A stretch of 64,000 bases of DNA from an uncultured Lachnospiraceae bacterium (GTDB lineage Bacteria > Bacillota > Clostridia > Lachnospirales > Lachnospiraceae). The stretch is from positions 1 through 64,000 of the forward strand of contig CACWLA010000008.1 in NCBI GenBank assembly GCA_902761665.1. The letters are read 5' to 3'. Under the pieces are notes generated by a model, which ran no database searches, was not told the origin of the DNA, and was given only the letters and a program-made list of their open reading frames with translations. Both the position numbers and the translations under genes were made by a program. Below are positions 24,564-36,025 of this stretch, piece by piece; the first letter of the stretch is position 1, and every line of letters begins with the position of its first letter.

Positions 24564-26297
24564 ATGGAAAATAAAACCAATGACAATAAAAGAAAGATCA
24601 GGTTGGGGCTGCCGCTTCTCATCGGAGCGGCCGGTGCCCTGACCTTTTGCTTTTTCAGCGTAACGGAAGTCTTTGCGGGCAACCGCGCGGAACTCCTGTT
24701 CAACCTGAAGGATTTCGTCTGGTGGATCCTGCTTGCGGCAGTCTGCGTGACGGTCATCGCCGCTGTCCTCATCGCCGTTCCCCGCGGAAAGGCGAGCCGC
24801 ATCATCGGCGCCGTCTTCGTGTGGCTGACCGTGATGGGATGGGCGCAGGGAACTTTCCTCAACAGTTCGTCAGGTCTTGCCGGCGATGACCGCGAAGCCT
24901 TTGAACTTGGTACGCCCGCCGTCATCAACCTGCTCATCTGGATCGCTGCGCTCGCCGGGATCCTGTTTGCCGCCCTGAAACTGAAGGAGGAGACTGTCCG
25001 CACCGGGGCCGTCATCCTGATGATCGCGGTCATCGGCATGCAGGCCGTCGGCTTCCTGACGAATCTGCCGCGCATTACGAAGGACCGCTTTGCCATGGCT
25101 GCCGAAGAGGGAGGGAGCGCCGACGACAACGACATGCTGATCGCCGCCAGCTACCTCTCCACGGACGGCATGACCGAGACAGCGTCGAAGAACAACGTCT
25201 ACGTCCTGATCCTGGACCGCCTGGACGTTTACTACGTCGAAAACATCTTGACGGAAGACCCGGATTTCTTTGCGCCGCTTTCGGGTTTCACCTATTACAA
25301 TGACAACCTGTCCCTTTACAGCCGCACCTTCCCTGCGGCAGCGACCATCATCGCCGGCCAGGACGGTGACCTTAAGCCCTCGAACGAGACCTTCTTCCAG
25401 ACGGTCTACGGTACTTCGCCCTTCCTGAAAGATCTGAAGGACAACGGCTATAAGATCAAGCTTTACGCCCCTTCCTACTACGCCTACCGGAGCGGCAGGT
25501 CCCTCTACGGCATCGCCGACAACATGGCCAGTTATACAGGCTATCACGTGACGAAGCCGGCTGAGCTTTCCGCGGACCTTCTGCTGCTTTCGGTCTACAA
25601 GGCAGCGCCGATGCTCCTGAAGCCCGTTTTCGAGATCTCCACGCAGACCTTCGACAATTACGTAACGTATGACAAATCTTCGCCGCAGGCCGGCTGGGAC
25701 GACCTCGGCTTCTACAGAGAACTGACCGGCAAGGGTCTTTCGGACGGCGGCTATGAAAATGCCTACACCTACCTGCACTTCCACGGCGCGCACGATCCCT
25801 ACGTGCTCGACGAGAACGTGAGCGAAGTGGAGAAAGGCACCGCGAACGGCCAGGTGAAGGGCGATTTCCGCATTCTGTACGAGCTTTTCGACCGGCTGAA
25901 GGCGAAAGGCCTCTACGAGCAGGCGACGATCATCATCACGGGCGACCACCCGCGCGCACACTCGGACAGCAAGGTCCCGACCCAGGCCCGCGTGACGGCG
26001 CTCTTCGTGAAGGAAGCCGGCCGGAGCAGCGAGCCGTTTGCGGTCAGCACCGCGCAGGTCTCGCAGGAAAACCTCGCTGCGACGATCGTGAAGTCCGCAG
26101 GTCTCGTGACGACCCACGATTACGGCCCTGCCTACAGTGAGGTCCCGGAAGGCGTGGATCAGGTCCGCTACCACCAGTTCCAGCAGGTGACCGACGACGG
26201 GAACATCATCCTGCGCTACCGCGTGGAAGGAAACGGAAACGACTTCAAGAACTGGAGCATCGATTCCGAGATCAATATCGGGAAACTGTACAAATAA
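24564..26297 (+). CDS. Membrane-anchored alkaline-phosphatase-fold hydrolase/transferase (sulfatase/LTA synthase-like)
   Basis: A 577-aa protein with five N-terminal membrane helices (up to about residue 175) and an extracellular catalytic domain of the alkaline phosphatase superfamily, as in lipoteichoic acid synthases and phosphoethanolamine transferases. Metal-site blocks include VYVLILDRLDV at the domain start and ITGDHPRAHS near the end; TFPAAATIIAGQ is the likely nucleophile region, with Thr. The classic LTA synthase motifs are not all present, so the substrate is uncertain. It is 56 bp upstream of a Na/Pi symporter, which may recover phosphate released outside; that link is inference. 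Confidence 0.78.
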   Translation: MENKTNDNKRKIRLGLPLLIGAAGALTFCFFSVTEVFAGNRAELLFNLKDFVWWILLAAVCVTVIAAVLIAVPRGKASRIIGAVFVWLTVMGWAQGTFLNSSSGLAGDDREAFELGTPAVINLLIWIAALAGILFAALKLKEETVRTGAVILMIAVIGMQAVGFLTNLPRITKDRFAMAAEEGGSADDNDMLIAASYLSTDGMTETASKNNVYVLILDRLDVYYVENILTEDPDFFAPLSGFTYYNDNLSLYSRTFPAAATIIAGQDGDLKPSNETFFQTVYGTSPFLKDLKDNGYKIKLYAPSYYAYRSGRSLYGIADNMASYTGYHVTKPAELSADLLLLSVYKAAPMLLKPVFEISTQTFDNYVTYDKSSPQAGWDDLGFYRELTGKGLSDGGYENAYTYLHFHGAHDPYVLDENVSEVEKGTANGQVKGDFRILYELFDRLKAKGLYEQATIIITGDHPRAHSDSKVPTQARVTALFVKEAGRSSEPFAVSTAQVSQENLAATIVKSAGLVTTHDYGPAYSEVPEGVDQVRYHQFQQVTDDGNIILRYRVEGNGNDFKNWSIDSEINIGKLYK

Positions 26298-26353
26298 CGG
26301 TACATTTCGGCAATCAGCGATAAATAAGTCATAAATAAACGGAAGGAAACTGT

Positions 26354-28165
26354 ATGGATTTCTTCAGCATCATAGCGCTGTTCGGCGGCCTCGCCCTCTT
26401 TCTTTACGGCATGCGCCTCATGGGAGACTCCCTGAAGGAAGGCTCTTCGGGCACACTGAAAAAAGTCATGGAAAAGCTCACGGACAATCCGCTGAAAGCG
26501 CTTGCCCTGGGCATTCTCGTGACCGCGCTCATCCAGTCCTCGACAGCGACCATCGTGATCACCTCCGGCCTTGTTGCGGCCGGGATCCTCACGCTCCACC
26601 AGTCCCTCGGCATCATCATCGGTGCGAACGTCGGTACCACGGTGACCGGCCAGATCATCCGCCTGCTGGACATCTCCGATTCGGCCACGGCGTGGCTCCG
26701 TCTCTTCAAGCCTTCGACCCTGGCACCCATCGCCCTGATCATCGGCATCGTCCTGATCATGTTCCTGAAGTTCCGGAATTCGCGGACCGTCGGGAACATT
26801 GCCATGGGCTTCGGCATCCTGTTCACCGGTCTGATGAACATGACCGGCGCGGTCGACGTCCTTTCGGAAAAGGGCGTGTTTGATTCCCTCTTTGCGAATC
26901 TCGGAACGAGCCCCGTGCTCGGCTACGTGACCGGTGCCGGCGTGGCCTTCATCCTGCAGAGCTCTTCGGCGACCGTCGGTATCCTGCAGGCCTTTTCCAT
27001 GTCCGGCCAGCTGACCTTCAAGGCCATCTACGCGGTCATCGTGGGCATTTACCTCGGCGACTGTGTGACGACCGCCATCGTCTGCTCCATCGGTGCGAAA
27101 TCGGATGCGAAGCGCGTCGGTATCGTCAACATCCTGTTCAATCTTTCGGAAACGGTCCTGGTGCTCGCCGTGGTGACGCTCCTCCATCAGATCGGCCTTC
27201 TGGGCGGCCTCTGGGACATGACCGCAAGTCCCGGCCTGATCGCAAATACCAATACCATCTTCAACCTTTCCTGCGCCCTGCTGCTCTTCCCCTTTGCCGG
27301 GATCTACGAGAAGCTCAGCCGGAAGATCGTGAAGGATGAAAAGGTCCCGGCTAATAAGTATCAGGACAAGTTCGACGCCCTGAACCCGGTCTTCTTCGGC
27401 ACGCCGGCCCTTGCTCTCCGCAGCTGCTACGACATGCTGCTGACCATGATCACAGCGGCCCGCGGGAACCTTGAAGCGGCCTTTGCGCAGATCACGGACT
27501 GGCAGCCGAAACGCGCTGCCGCGATCGACGAAGAGGAAGACAACATCGACCGCATGACGGATGCCGTGAGCAATTACATGCTCGCCCTGAATCCGCACCT
27601 CAAGGAAGAAAGCCATGTCAATATCATCGACCAGTACTACAAGGTCGTGACGGAGTTCGAACGCCTGGGCGACCACGCGACGAACATCTCCGAGATGGCC
27701 GCGGAACTGCATGATAAGGGTCTGCAGTTCTCCGACAAAGCCCTGCACGACCTGAAGGTGCTGCGGGAACTGATCGACCGTATCCTGGACCTTGCCTACC
27801 AGGCTTTCTCAAAGCGCGACGGCGAAGCGGCGGCCAGCATCGAACCGCTCGAAGAGGTCGTCGACGACATGACGAACGTCCTCAAGGAAGGCCACATTGC
27901 GCGCCTGCGCGCCGGCGAATGCAACATCGACGCCGGTACCTGCTTCCTCAACCTGCTCTCGGACATCGAGCGCATTTCCGACCTCTGCTCCAACATCGGG
28001 GTGGAGACCATCGCCCGCATCAATCCGGAACTGGAGTTCCAGTCCCACGACTATATGAGTTCCCTGCATTCCGGCAGCAGCGAGCGCTTCAACCGCGAAT
28101 ACCATGCTGCCCACGATGAGTTCTTTGCCAAACTGAGTGCTGAAGCGGAACCCTCGGAAGAGTAA
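26354..28165 (+). CDS. Na+/phosphate symporter with C-terminal PhoU-like domain
   Basis: A 603-aa Na/Pi cotransporter family protein. The N-terminal ~330 residues hold two inverted copies of the transport motif (ALIQSSTATIVITSG and FILQSSSATVGILQAFSM), both carrying the QSS signature. The C-terminal ~250 residues are helical PhoU-like repeats (NIIDQYYKVVTEFERLGDHATNISE, DIERISDLCSNIG). It imports phosphate into the cell. ATG at 26354 has a GGAAGGAA site. Followed 32 bp later by the ABC-GNAT gene. Confidence 0.92.
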   Translation: MDFFSIIALFGGLALFLYGMRLMGDSLKEGSSGTLKKVMEKLTDNPLKALALGILVTALIQSSTATIVITSGLVAAGILTLHQSLGIIIGANVGTTVTGQIIRLLDISDSATAWLRLFKPSTLAPIALIIGIVLIMFLKFRNSRTVGNIAMGFGILFTGLMNMTGAVDVLSEKGVFDSLFANLGTSPVLGYVTGAGVAFILQSSSATVGILQAFSMSGQLTFKAIYAVIVGIYLGDCVTTAIVCSIGAKSDAKRVGIVNILFNLSETVLVLAVVTLLHQIGLLGGLWDMTASPGLIANTNTIFNLSCALLLFPFAGIYEKLSRKIVKDEKVPANKYQDKFDALNPVFFGTPALALRSCYDMLLTMITAARGNLEAAFAQITDWQPKRAAAIDEEEDNIDRMTDAVSNYMLALNPHLKEESHVNIIDQYYKVVTEFERLGDHATNISEMAAELHDKGLQFSDKALHDLKVLRELIDRILDLAYQAFSKRDGEAAASIEPLEEVVDDMTNVLKEGHIARLRAGECNIDAGTCFLNLLSDIERISDLCSNIGVETIARINPELEFQSHDYMSSLHSGSSERFNREYHAAHDEFFAKLSAEAEPSEE

Positions 28166-28197
28166 GCCGCACGGAGAAGAAGCAGAAAGGAGTGACC

Positions 28198-30543
28198 ATG
28201 CCTCCCGGAAATTCCCTCGGTCCCCGCGGTCATCTGACCGAAGAAGAAAAGGCCAACAAACCGAAAGTGACGGGCGCGCTGATCAAGCGCATCCTGGCCT
28301 ACCTGAAACCCTACTGGGTGCAGTTCGTATTCGTTTTCATCGCGATCCTGCTGTCGGCTGCCGTCGGCCTGCTCCCGTCCATCATCACCGGGAAGATCGT
28401 CGACAAGGCGCTTGTCGAACGCGACATGGGGCAGCTCATCCAGCTCTGCCTGGCCGCTTTCGGCGCGGTCGCCGTGAGCCAGATCATCGGCGTGGTGGAA
28501 AGCTACATCAACTCCTGGATCAGCCAGCGGATCATCTTCGACATGAAGAACCAGATGTACAAACATCTGGAGTACATGCCGCACGCCTTCTTCACGACCG
28601 AGAAGCAGGGCGACATCATCACCCGCATGAATACCGACATTTCCGGCGTCGGTTCGGTCATCAGCGGCACGCTCACGAGCATCGTCTCGAACATCGCGAC
28701 GGTCGTGACCACGGTGATCGCGCTGCTCTCCATGGACTGGAGGCTCGCCGTGATCGGCATGGTCGTGATCCCGCTCATGATCTTCCCGAGCCGCGCCGTC
28801 GGCAATACGCGCTACAAGCTCGCGACGGAAAGCCAGGCGAAGCGGGACGAGATGAACCAGGTGATCAACGAGACCCTGAGCGTTTCCGGCTCGATGCTCG
28901 TCAAGCTCTTCACGAGAGAGCAGAAGGAATACGACAACTTCGTCAAGGTGAACGAGGAGGTCACGCAGCTCTCTCTGAAAGAGAACCGCAGCGGCAAATG
29001 GTTCCGCGTGGCGATGGGGATGATGATGCAGATCGGGCCGCTGCTGATCTACCTTGCCGGCGGCTACTTCCTCATTAAGGAGGAAGGCTCGGCGCTGACT
29101 GTCGGTGCCATCACGGCCACGGTCGCCCTCATCAACCGCCTCTACCGGCCGGTGGAATCGCTCCTGAACCTTGGCGTGGACTTTACGAGGTCCCTGGCGC
29201 TGTTCACCCGCATCTTCGACTACCTGGACCGCCCGATCACGATCAAAAGCCCGGAGAACGGCAAAAAGCCGTCCCTGGAGTGTCAGGACATCGTTTACGA
29301 CCACGTGAAGTTCCAGTATACGGAAGATAAGCCACTCCTTACCGACGTCGATTTCACGGTACCCGGCGGCAGGATGTACGCGATCGTGGGGCCTTCCGGC
29401 TCCGGCAAATCCACGGTCGTCAACATGATCCCGCGCCTCTACGACGTGAACGGCGGAAAGGTAACGATCGCCGGCGTGGACGTGCGCGAGATGGATCTGC
29501 CGTGGCTGCGCTCCGCCATCGGCATCGTGACGCAGGACACCTACCTCTTCAACGGGACGATCCGCGAGAACCTTCTCTATGCGAAGGAAGATGCGACCGA
29601 AGAGGAACTGGAGGCAGCCTGCCGGAAGGCGTCCATCCACGATTTCATCATGCGCCAGCCGAAGGGCTATGATACCGAGGTCGGCAACCGCGGCCTGAAG
29701 CTGTCCGGCGGCGAAAAACAGCGCATTTCGATTGCCCGCGTGATCCTGAAGGATCCGAAGATCCTGATCCTCGACGAAGCGACGAGCGCGCTCGACTCGA
29801 TCTCCGAAAGCGCCATCCAGGACGCCCTGGACATCATGATGCAGGGCAGGACGAGCATCGTCATCGCGCACCGTCTCTCCACCATCCTGAAGGCTGATCA
29901 GATCCTGGTCGTGTCCGGCGGCGTGATCGCCGAGCAGGGCACGCACGAGGAACTGCTGGCGAAGAACGGCGTTTACCGCGAACTGTATGAGACGCAGTTC
30001 CGGGCTGCGATCGACTACGAAAACGGTGCGGAAGGCACACTGGACACGGATGCCCTCTCGACCGACTACGACGTCAGGCGAATCACGGAAGGCGACATCA
30101 CGGCGGTCTACGACCTCTGCCGCGCGAACCGCCGCTACTACCGCTACATGAAGACGGAACCGACGAAGCGGAACCTCACCGAGGTCATCAGCGAGATGCC
30201 CGAGGGCACCGATGCGGCGCAGAAGAACTTCCTGGGCTTCTATGATGCGGACGGAAAACTCGTTGCCATCCTCGACCTGATTACGGATTATCCGCAGGCG
30301 GGGAGCGCGTTCATCGGCTGGTTCATGGTCGAGGCTGAGCTGCAGGGGCAGGGCATCGGCTCGCAGATCTTTGCGGACATCCGCGCTTCGCTTGAAGCGC
30401 AGGGCTATACCGAACTTGCGCTTGGCGTGATCAAGGAGAACGAACCGGCCATCGAGTTCTGGGAAAAGCAGGGCTTTGTCCTGACCGGAGAAGAGAAAAA
30501 ACAGGAAAGATATACTTCCGTTAAGATGAAAAGAGCAATCTAA
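28198..30543 (+). CDS. ABC exporter (TMD-NBD) fused to a C-terminal GNAT acetyltransferase
   Basis: A 781-aa protein. Residues ~25-340 form a six-helix ABC exporter membrane domain. Residues ~358-600 are the ATPase: Walker A GPSGSGKST, signature LSGGEKQR, Walker B ILILDEATSALD, switch His in IAHRLST. Usual half-transporters end about here, near 600. From ~623 the protein continues in frame into a complete GNAT fold (YDVRRITEGDITAVYDLC; acetyl-CoA loop LQGQGIGSQIF; AIEFWEKQGFV). ATG at 28198 is preferred to GTG at 28192, because AAAGGAG abuts the GTG. Half-transporters act as dimers. The fusion suggests acetylation coupled to export or to self-protection; this is inference. Confidence 0.9.
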   Translation: MPPGNSLGPRGHLTEEEKANKPKVTGALIKRILAYLKPYWVQFVFVFIAILLSAAVGLLPSIITGKIVDKALVERDMGQLIQLCLAAFGAVAVSQIIGVVESYINSWISQRIIFDMKNQMYKHLEYMPHAFFTTEKQGDIITRMNTDISGVGSVISGTLTSIVSNIATVVTTVIALLSMDWRLAVIGMVVIPLMIFPSRAVGNTRYKLATESQAKRDEMNQVINETLSVSGSMLVKLFTREQKEYDNFVKVNEEVTQLSLKENRSGKWFRVAMGMMMQIGPLLIYLAGGYFLIKEEGSALTVGAITATVALINRLYRPVESLLNLGVDFTRSLALFTRIFDYLDRPITIKSPENGKKPSLECQDIVYDHVKFQYTEDKPLLTDVDFTVPGGRMYAIVGPSGSGKSTVVNMIPRLYDVNGGKVTIAGVDVREMDLPWLRSAIGIVTQDTYLFNGTIRENLLYAKEDATEEELEAACRKASIHDFIMRQPKGYDTEVGNRGLKLSGGEKQRISIARVILKDPKILILDEATSALDSISESAIQDALDIMMQGRTSIVIAHRLSTILKADQILVVSGGVIAEQGTHEELLAKNGVYRELYETQFRAAIDYENGAEGTLDTDALSTDYDVRRITEGDITAVYDLCRANRRYYRYMKTEPTKRNLTEVISEMPEGTDAAQKNFLGFYDADGKLVAILDLITDYPQAGSAFIGWFMVEAELQGQGIGSQIFADIRASLEAQGYTELALGVIKENEPAIEFWEKQGFVLTGEEKKQERYTSVKMKRAI

Positions 30544-30589
30544 CACCTTGAAGATGGGAAATGTTTACCCCAAAACGAAGGAGGAGACG

Positions 30590-32347
30590 ATGAGAAGAAT
30601 TCTTAAGGCCAGGTCCCTTGCCCGCATCACCGCACTGCTGCTGGTGTTTTGCCTGTGCCTCGGCGCCTGCGGAAAGAAGAACGAATCGAGCGAAGCGGAC
30701 ACGACGCCCGCCGAAACGACCCCTGCGGAAACGGAGACGGAACCGGTGGAAACTTCAGCTGAAATGGATAAGTCAGGCCAGTACCCTCTGGATCCGAAAA
30801 CGGGAGAGGCGGTGATCACCGGCCCCGAATTTGTGTCAGCCGGTCCCACCGGGGACAACGCCCGCGTGTTCTACGAGATCTTCGTCGGATCCTTCTCGGA
30901 CAGCAACGGCGACGGCGTCGGCGACCTTCGGGGCATCATCAACCGGATGGATTACCTGAATGACGGGAAGCCCGATTCCGGCGAAAGCCTCGGCATCGAA
31001 GGCATCTGGCTGACCCCCATCTTCAGATCGCCGACCTACCATAAGTACGACGCGACGAACTTCTATGAGGTCGATTCGTCCTTCGGCACCATGGATGATC
31101 TGAAGGATCTGATCGACATCTGCCATGAGCGGAACGTCAAGCTGATCCTTGACCTCGCGCTCAACCACACGTCGACCAACAACAAGTGGTTCATCGAATT
31201 CAAGAATGCGCACGCTGCCGGCGACGTTTCGAGCCCGTATTACGATTTCTATTCCTGGGGCACGCAGTCCTACCTGTCCGGCCGGGCATTCGCGCGCATC
31301 AATGACACCGATCATTATTACGAATGCAATTTCTTCACGGGGATGCCCGAGCTGAATTTCGACAATGAGGCCGTCCGGGAAGAAGCCGTGAACATTGCAA
31401 AGTTCTATCTGGATCTGGGGATCGACGGCTTCCGCTTTGACGCCGCGAAATACATCTATTTCGGCGACAATGCAGCCTCGGAAGAGTTCTGGGCCTGGTA
31501 CATCACGGAATTGAAGAAGATCAAACCCGACATCTACACCGTCGCGGAGGTCTGGGACAGCGACTCCATCACGCAGCTGTATTACCCGGCGCTCAACTGC
31601 TTCAACTTCACCGTTGCACAGTCGTCCGGCTTATTCGCGGATGCGGCGCGCATGGGCAATGTAAACGGGCTGACGAATTACACGGAAAATTACCTGAAGA
31701 CGGTACAGGCGATGCGCGCCGATGCGATGTTCGTGCCATTCATTGCGAACCATGATACCGACCGCTCGGCCGGCTTCCTGACCGTGGCTTCCGGCTACGC
31801 CAGGATGGCGGCCAATCTGCTGATCCTCGGTCCCGGCTCGCCGTTCATGTACTACGGCGAGGAGATCGGCATCAAGGGCTCCCGCGGCTCGGCCAATACC
31901 GACGCCGACCGGCGCCTGGCAATGCTCTGGGGCGACGGCGACAAGGTCAAGGATCCGTCCGAAGCGACCTACAACAGGAAGAACCAGCAGTCGAACGGGA
32001 CCGTGGCAGACCAGATCGGTGACGGAGACAGCCTCTACAGCTATTACAAGAAGCTGATCATGATCCGGAACGCGAATCCGGAGATCGCACGCGGCACCTA
32101 CACGTCGCTGAACCTGCAGGGGACGAGCGCGGGCGGCTTCATCGCCGAACTGAACGGCAGCAAATGCCTGGTCCTGCACAACACGACCGGCAAGGCCGTG
32201 ACGCTGGATCTTGCCGAAATCGGCGCCGGGGAGTTCACGAAGATCGCAGCATTCATCGGCGAGACCAGCCTGGAGGATCCCGTAAGAACAGCGCTTGACG
32301 GAACGAAACTGACCATCGATCCGCAGACCAGCGTGGTGCTGCGGTAG
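30590..32347 (+). CDS. Lipoprotein alpha-amylase-type glycosidase, GH13
   Basis: A 585-aa extracellular enzyme anchored by a lipobox (CLGAC) and a Thr/Glu/Pro linker. The GH13 catalytic triad is visible: nucleophile Asp284 in DGFRFDAAKY, acid/base Glu320 in TVAEVWDS, and Asp389 in IANHDTDRS; GIWLTPIFRSPTYHKYD is conserved region I. It probably cuts starch or maltodextrins at the cell surface to feed the convergent MalEFG/MsmK importer. ATG at 30590 has AAGGAGGAG upstream and starts a standard signal peptide. It ends at a perfect palindrome shared with msmK. Confidence 0.92.
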   Translation: MRRILKARSLARITALLLVFCLCLGACGKKNESSEADTTPAETTPAETETEPVETSAEMDKSGQYPLDPKTGEAVITGPEFVSAGPTGDNARVFYEIFVGSFSDSNGDGVGDLRGIINRMDYLNDGKPDSGESLGIEGIWLTPIFRSPTYHKYDATNFYEVDSSFGTMDDLKDLIDICHERNVKLILDLALNHTSTNNKWFIEFKNAHAAGDVSSPYYDFYSWGTQSYLSGRAFARINDTDHYYECNFFTGMPELNFDNEAVREEAVNIAKFYLDLGIDGFRFDAAKYIYFGDNAASEEFWAWYITELKKIKPDIYTVAEVWDSDSITQLYYPALNCFNFTVAQSSGLFADAARMGNVNGLTNYTENYLKTVQAMRADAMFVPFIANHDTDRSAGFLTVASGYARMAANLLILGPGSPFMYYGEEIGIKGSRGSANTDADRRLAMLWGDGDKVKDPSEATYNRKNQQSNGTVADQIGDGDSLYSYYKKLIMIRNANPEIARGTYTSLNLQGTSAGGFIAELNGSKCLVLHNTTGKAVTLDLAEIGAGEFTKIAAFIGETSLEDPVRTALDGTKLTIDPQTSVVLR

Positions 32348-32360
32348 TTTACAGCAAAAG

Positions 32361-32396
32361 AAAGGGCGCTCCCCGCGGGGAGCGCCCTTTCTTTTT
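32361..32396. terminator. Bidirectional terminator between GH13 gene and msmK
   Basis: A perfect 30-bp palindrome at 32361-32390 (outer arm AAAGGGCGCTCCCC) with a CTTTTTG run on the right and CTTTTGC on the left, suited to terminate both convergent units. Confidence 0.9.
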
Positions 32397-32444
32397 GTCT
32401 TCCCGTTCAGGGGAAGGTGCCTGCAGAGCAGGCGGATGAAGTTT

Positions 32445-33572
<1,128 letters not shown>

Positions 33573-33592
33573 TGTTCTTTCCTCCTAAATGA

Positions 33593-34471
33593 TCAACCCT
33601 TGACGGCGCCGCCGGTAACGCCTTCCACATAGTACCGCTGCAGGCACATGAACAGGAGAGCTACGGGCAGAGCCACAACTACGCCGCCTGCGCAGAACAT
33701 CGTGTAATAATCGTGCGTCATCGTATCCGTTGCCAGCCATGACTGCAGACCGACAGCCGCGTTCATGCCCAGCGGTTTCAGCTGGGAGACGTAACGGGCA
33801 AATACGAAGTCGCCCCAGGGTCCCATGAATCCTGTCAGAATCGTGTAGATGACGATCGGCTTGGACAGCGGCAGGATGATCTTCGTCAGGACCTGTGCAC
33901 GGGTTGCTCCATCCACGCGGGCTGCCTCATCCAGAGATTTCGGCAGCGTATCAAAGAAGCCTTTGGAAACATAATAGCCCATGCCGGAAGATGCCACATA
34001 GACCAGGATCAGGCCTGGCAGGGAGTTGGCACCGACAAGGTTCAGGTCGGCCAGGACCCGGTACAGAATGATCATGCCCAAAATGCCGGGGAACATGCCC
34101 AGGACCAGCATGAACTGCATCAGCGGCTTACGGAGTTTGAAGCGGAAGCGCGAGAGCGTGTAGGACATGCACAGGACAATGACCGTCTGTACGGCTGCGA
34201 CAACAAGGGCGATAATGAAGGTGTTGGCATACCACCTCGGGAAGTTCGTCTGGAACAGTTTTACGTAGTTGTCTAATCCCCACTGCTGCGGGATGACGTA
34301 ACCGACTTTCCAGGTGGATTCCACCCGGAAGGACTGAAGGACGATGCACACGAAGGGGATCAGCCAGATGACGCTGATGATCACCAGGATGATGTAGATC
34401 GCGGTGTTGCTCAGTCTCGTACTCGCTTTCAGACCCATATGTTTTTTCATGGATGTGTTGTTCGTACTCAT
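33593..34471 (-). CDS. malG: Maltodextrin ABC importer permease MalG-type
   Basis: A 292-aa permease with six membrane helices. The EAA loop that contacts the ATPase reads EAARVDGATRAQVLTKIILP. ATG at 34471 overlaps the malF stop as TGATG, so translation is coupled; AGGAGGA lies about 10 bp upstream. An in-frame GTG directly before it is a less likely start. Forms the channel with MalF. Confidence 0.92.
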   Translation of the reverse strand: MSTNNTSMKKHMGLKASTRLSNTAIYIILVIISVIWLIPFVCIVLQSFRVESTWKVGYVIPQQWGLDNYVKLFQTNFPRWYANTFIIALVVAAVQTVIVLCMSYTLSRFRFKLRKPLMQFMLVLGMFPGILGMIILYRVLADLNLVGANSLPGLILVYVASSGMGYYVSKGFFDTLPKSLDEAARVDGATRAQVLTKIILPLSKPIVIYTILTGFMGPWGDFVFARYVSQLKPLGMNAAVGLQSWLATDTMTHDYYTMFCAGGVVVALPVALLFMCLQRYYVEGVTGGAVKG

Positions 34472-36003
34472 CACTGGAAATCCTCCTCATTCTTGATCGA
34501 GGGCAGCATGTTATACACCACAAGGCTGATGAGAGCAACGACAACGAAGATCATGATACCGACGACGGATGCCAGGTAATACTGCGCTTCGCTGCCTGTC
34601 GTGATCTTGAACAGCCAGGTGATCAGCAGGTCGGTATAGCCTACCGACCCGGCTGCACCGGATGCCGCGGTATTGGTCGGCGCACCGCCGGTCAGCAGGT
34701 AGATGACGTTGAAGTTGTTCATGTTGCCGGTGAAGCTTGTCAGCAGGTAAGGCCCGGTAATGAAAAGCATGTACGGCAGCGTGATCTTGGAGAACTGCTT
34801 CCAGCCGCTCGCGCCGTCGATCTTGGCGCTTTCGTACAGGTCAGCCGGGATGTTCATCAGGATACCGGTTGCGATCAGCATCAGGTACGGGATACCGATC
34901 CAGATGTTGATCACGACGACCATGATGCGGGCCAGTTTTGCCGTGCCCCAGAAATCGATCGCCTCTGAGATCAGCCCCAGTGACATCAGCGCGCCGTTGA
35001 CGATACCGTTCTTATCGAACATGCGGGATACGTACAGCAGGGAGATGAACTGCGGAATGGCGATGGTCAGGACCAGGATCGTGCGCCATACCTTCTTCAG
35101 GCGGATGCCCTTCTTGTTGATCATCATGGCGACGAAGATGCCGAGGAAGTAGTTGGTGAAGGTGGCTAAGAACGCCCAGAGCAGTGTCCAGGTCAGGATC
35201 TCGCCGAACGTCGCCGCGTAGTTGACGCCGCCGACGTTCCAGGAGAACAGGGTCCTGAAGTTCTCAAGACCGACCCAGTTGAACAGCGCGTTGGTGTAGC
35301 CGTTGTTGTGGGCGCCGTTGTAGTTCGTAAAGGCGACCAGGATCATGAAGAAGATGGGCAGGACCGTAAAGACCACGATGCCGGTCAGCGGAAGCGCCAG
35401 CAGCGTCTTGTGGAAGTTGTCATCCACCAGCGAATGCAGGTCCTGCTTGCCGCTCTTTAATTTCTTGCCCGAGCGCAGTATTTTCTCAGCAACCTGATTC
35501 TGACGGATGTTCGCGCGCCAGGTATAGATGAACGCGATGATGAAGAAGATCGTCAGAACGCCGTAAAGAAGGATCTTGAAGGAGTTGTCGCCGTATTCCG
35601 TGTGATAGGTATCCAGGATGGGGTCGTAGATCTCCTGAGGACCCTGCTTGCCGAGTGACGGGAGCATGCTGATCCAGCCGCTTCCGGTAGTGATCATATA
35701 GAAAATGAATACTGCTTCAAACAGAAGAAACATCAGCCCACGCAGCACCTGTCCGCGCGCGATATTCCCGAAGCCCATGATCACGTAGGACACTTTGGTC
35801 TTCCAGTCACCTTTGGTAAAAGCGGTGACGACGTCGGCAAGTTCTTTTCCGATGGAAACAAAGACGTTCTTGAAGAAAAGCCCGATCTTTTTAAAGAGGT
35901 TGCCGACCGCGTGCGGGATGCTGCAGAAGAAGGCTGCTATTTTATAACAGAATTTCTGCCATTTGCTCAGCCGCAGAAATTCCAGATCGCTGTATTTTTT
36001 CAT
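34471..36003 (-). CDS. malF: Maltodextrin ABC importer permease MalF-type
   Basis: A 510-aa permease, longer than simple sugar permeases because of an N-terminal extension (about 1-200) with additional hydrophobic segments, as in Gram-positive MalF/MalC proteins. The EAA loop is ESAKIDGASGWKQFSKITLP. It lies after a stem-loop that separates it from the binding-protein gene and overlaps malG. Confidence 0.92.
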   Translation of the reverse strand: MKKYSDLEFLRLSKWQKFCYKIAAFFCSIPHAVGNLFKKIGLFFKNVFVSIGKELADVVTAFTKGDWKTKVSYVIMGFGNIARGQVLRGLMFLLFEAVFIFYMITTGSGWISMLPSLGKQGPQEIYDPILDTYHTEYGDNSFKILLYGVLTIFFIIAFIYTWRANIRQNQVAEKILRSGKKLKSGKQDLHSLVDDNFHKTLLALPLTGIVVFTVLPIFFMILVAFTNYNGAHNNGYTNALFNWVGLENFRTLFSWNVGGVNYAATFGEILTWTLLWAFLATFTNYFLGIFVAMMINKKGIRLKKVWRTILVLTIAIPQFISLLYVSRMFDKNGIVNGALMSLGLISEAIDFWGTAKLARIMVVVINIWIGIPYLMLIATGILMNIPADLYESAKIDGASGWKQFSKITLPYMLFITGPYLLTSFTGNMNNFNVIYLLTGGAPTNTAASGAAGSVGYTDLLITWLFKITTGSEAQYYLASVVGIMIFVVVALISLVVYNMLPSIKNEEDFQ

Positions 36004-36025
36004 AGAATAGCCCCTTTAAACAACA

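Noticed and set aside
28051..30546. 831-codon antisense frame opposite the ABC-GNAT gene
   Set aside because: Same shadow effect; the sense strand has Walker, signature and GNAT motifs.
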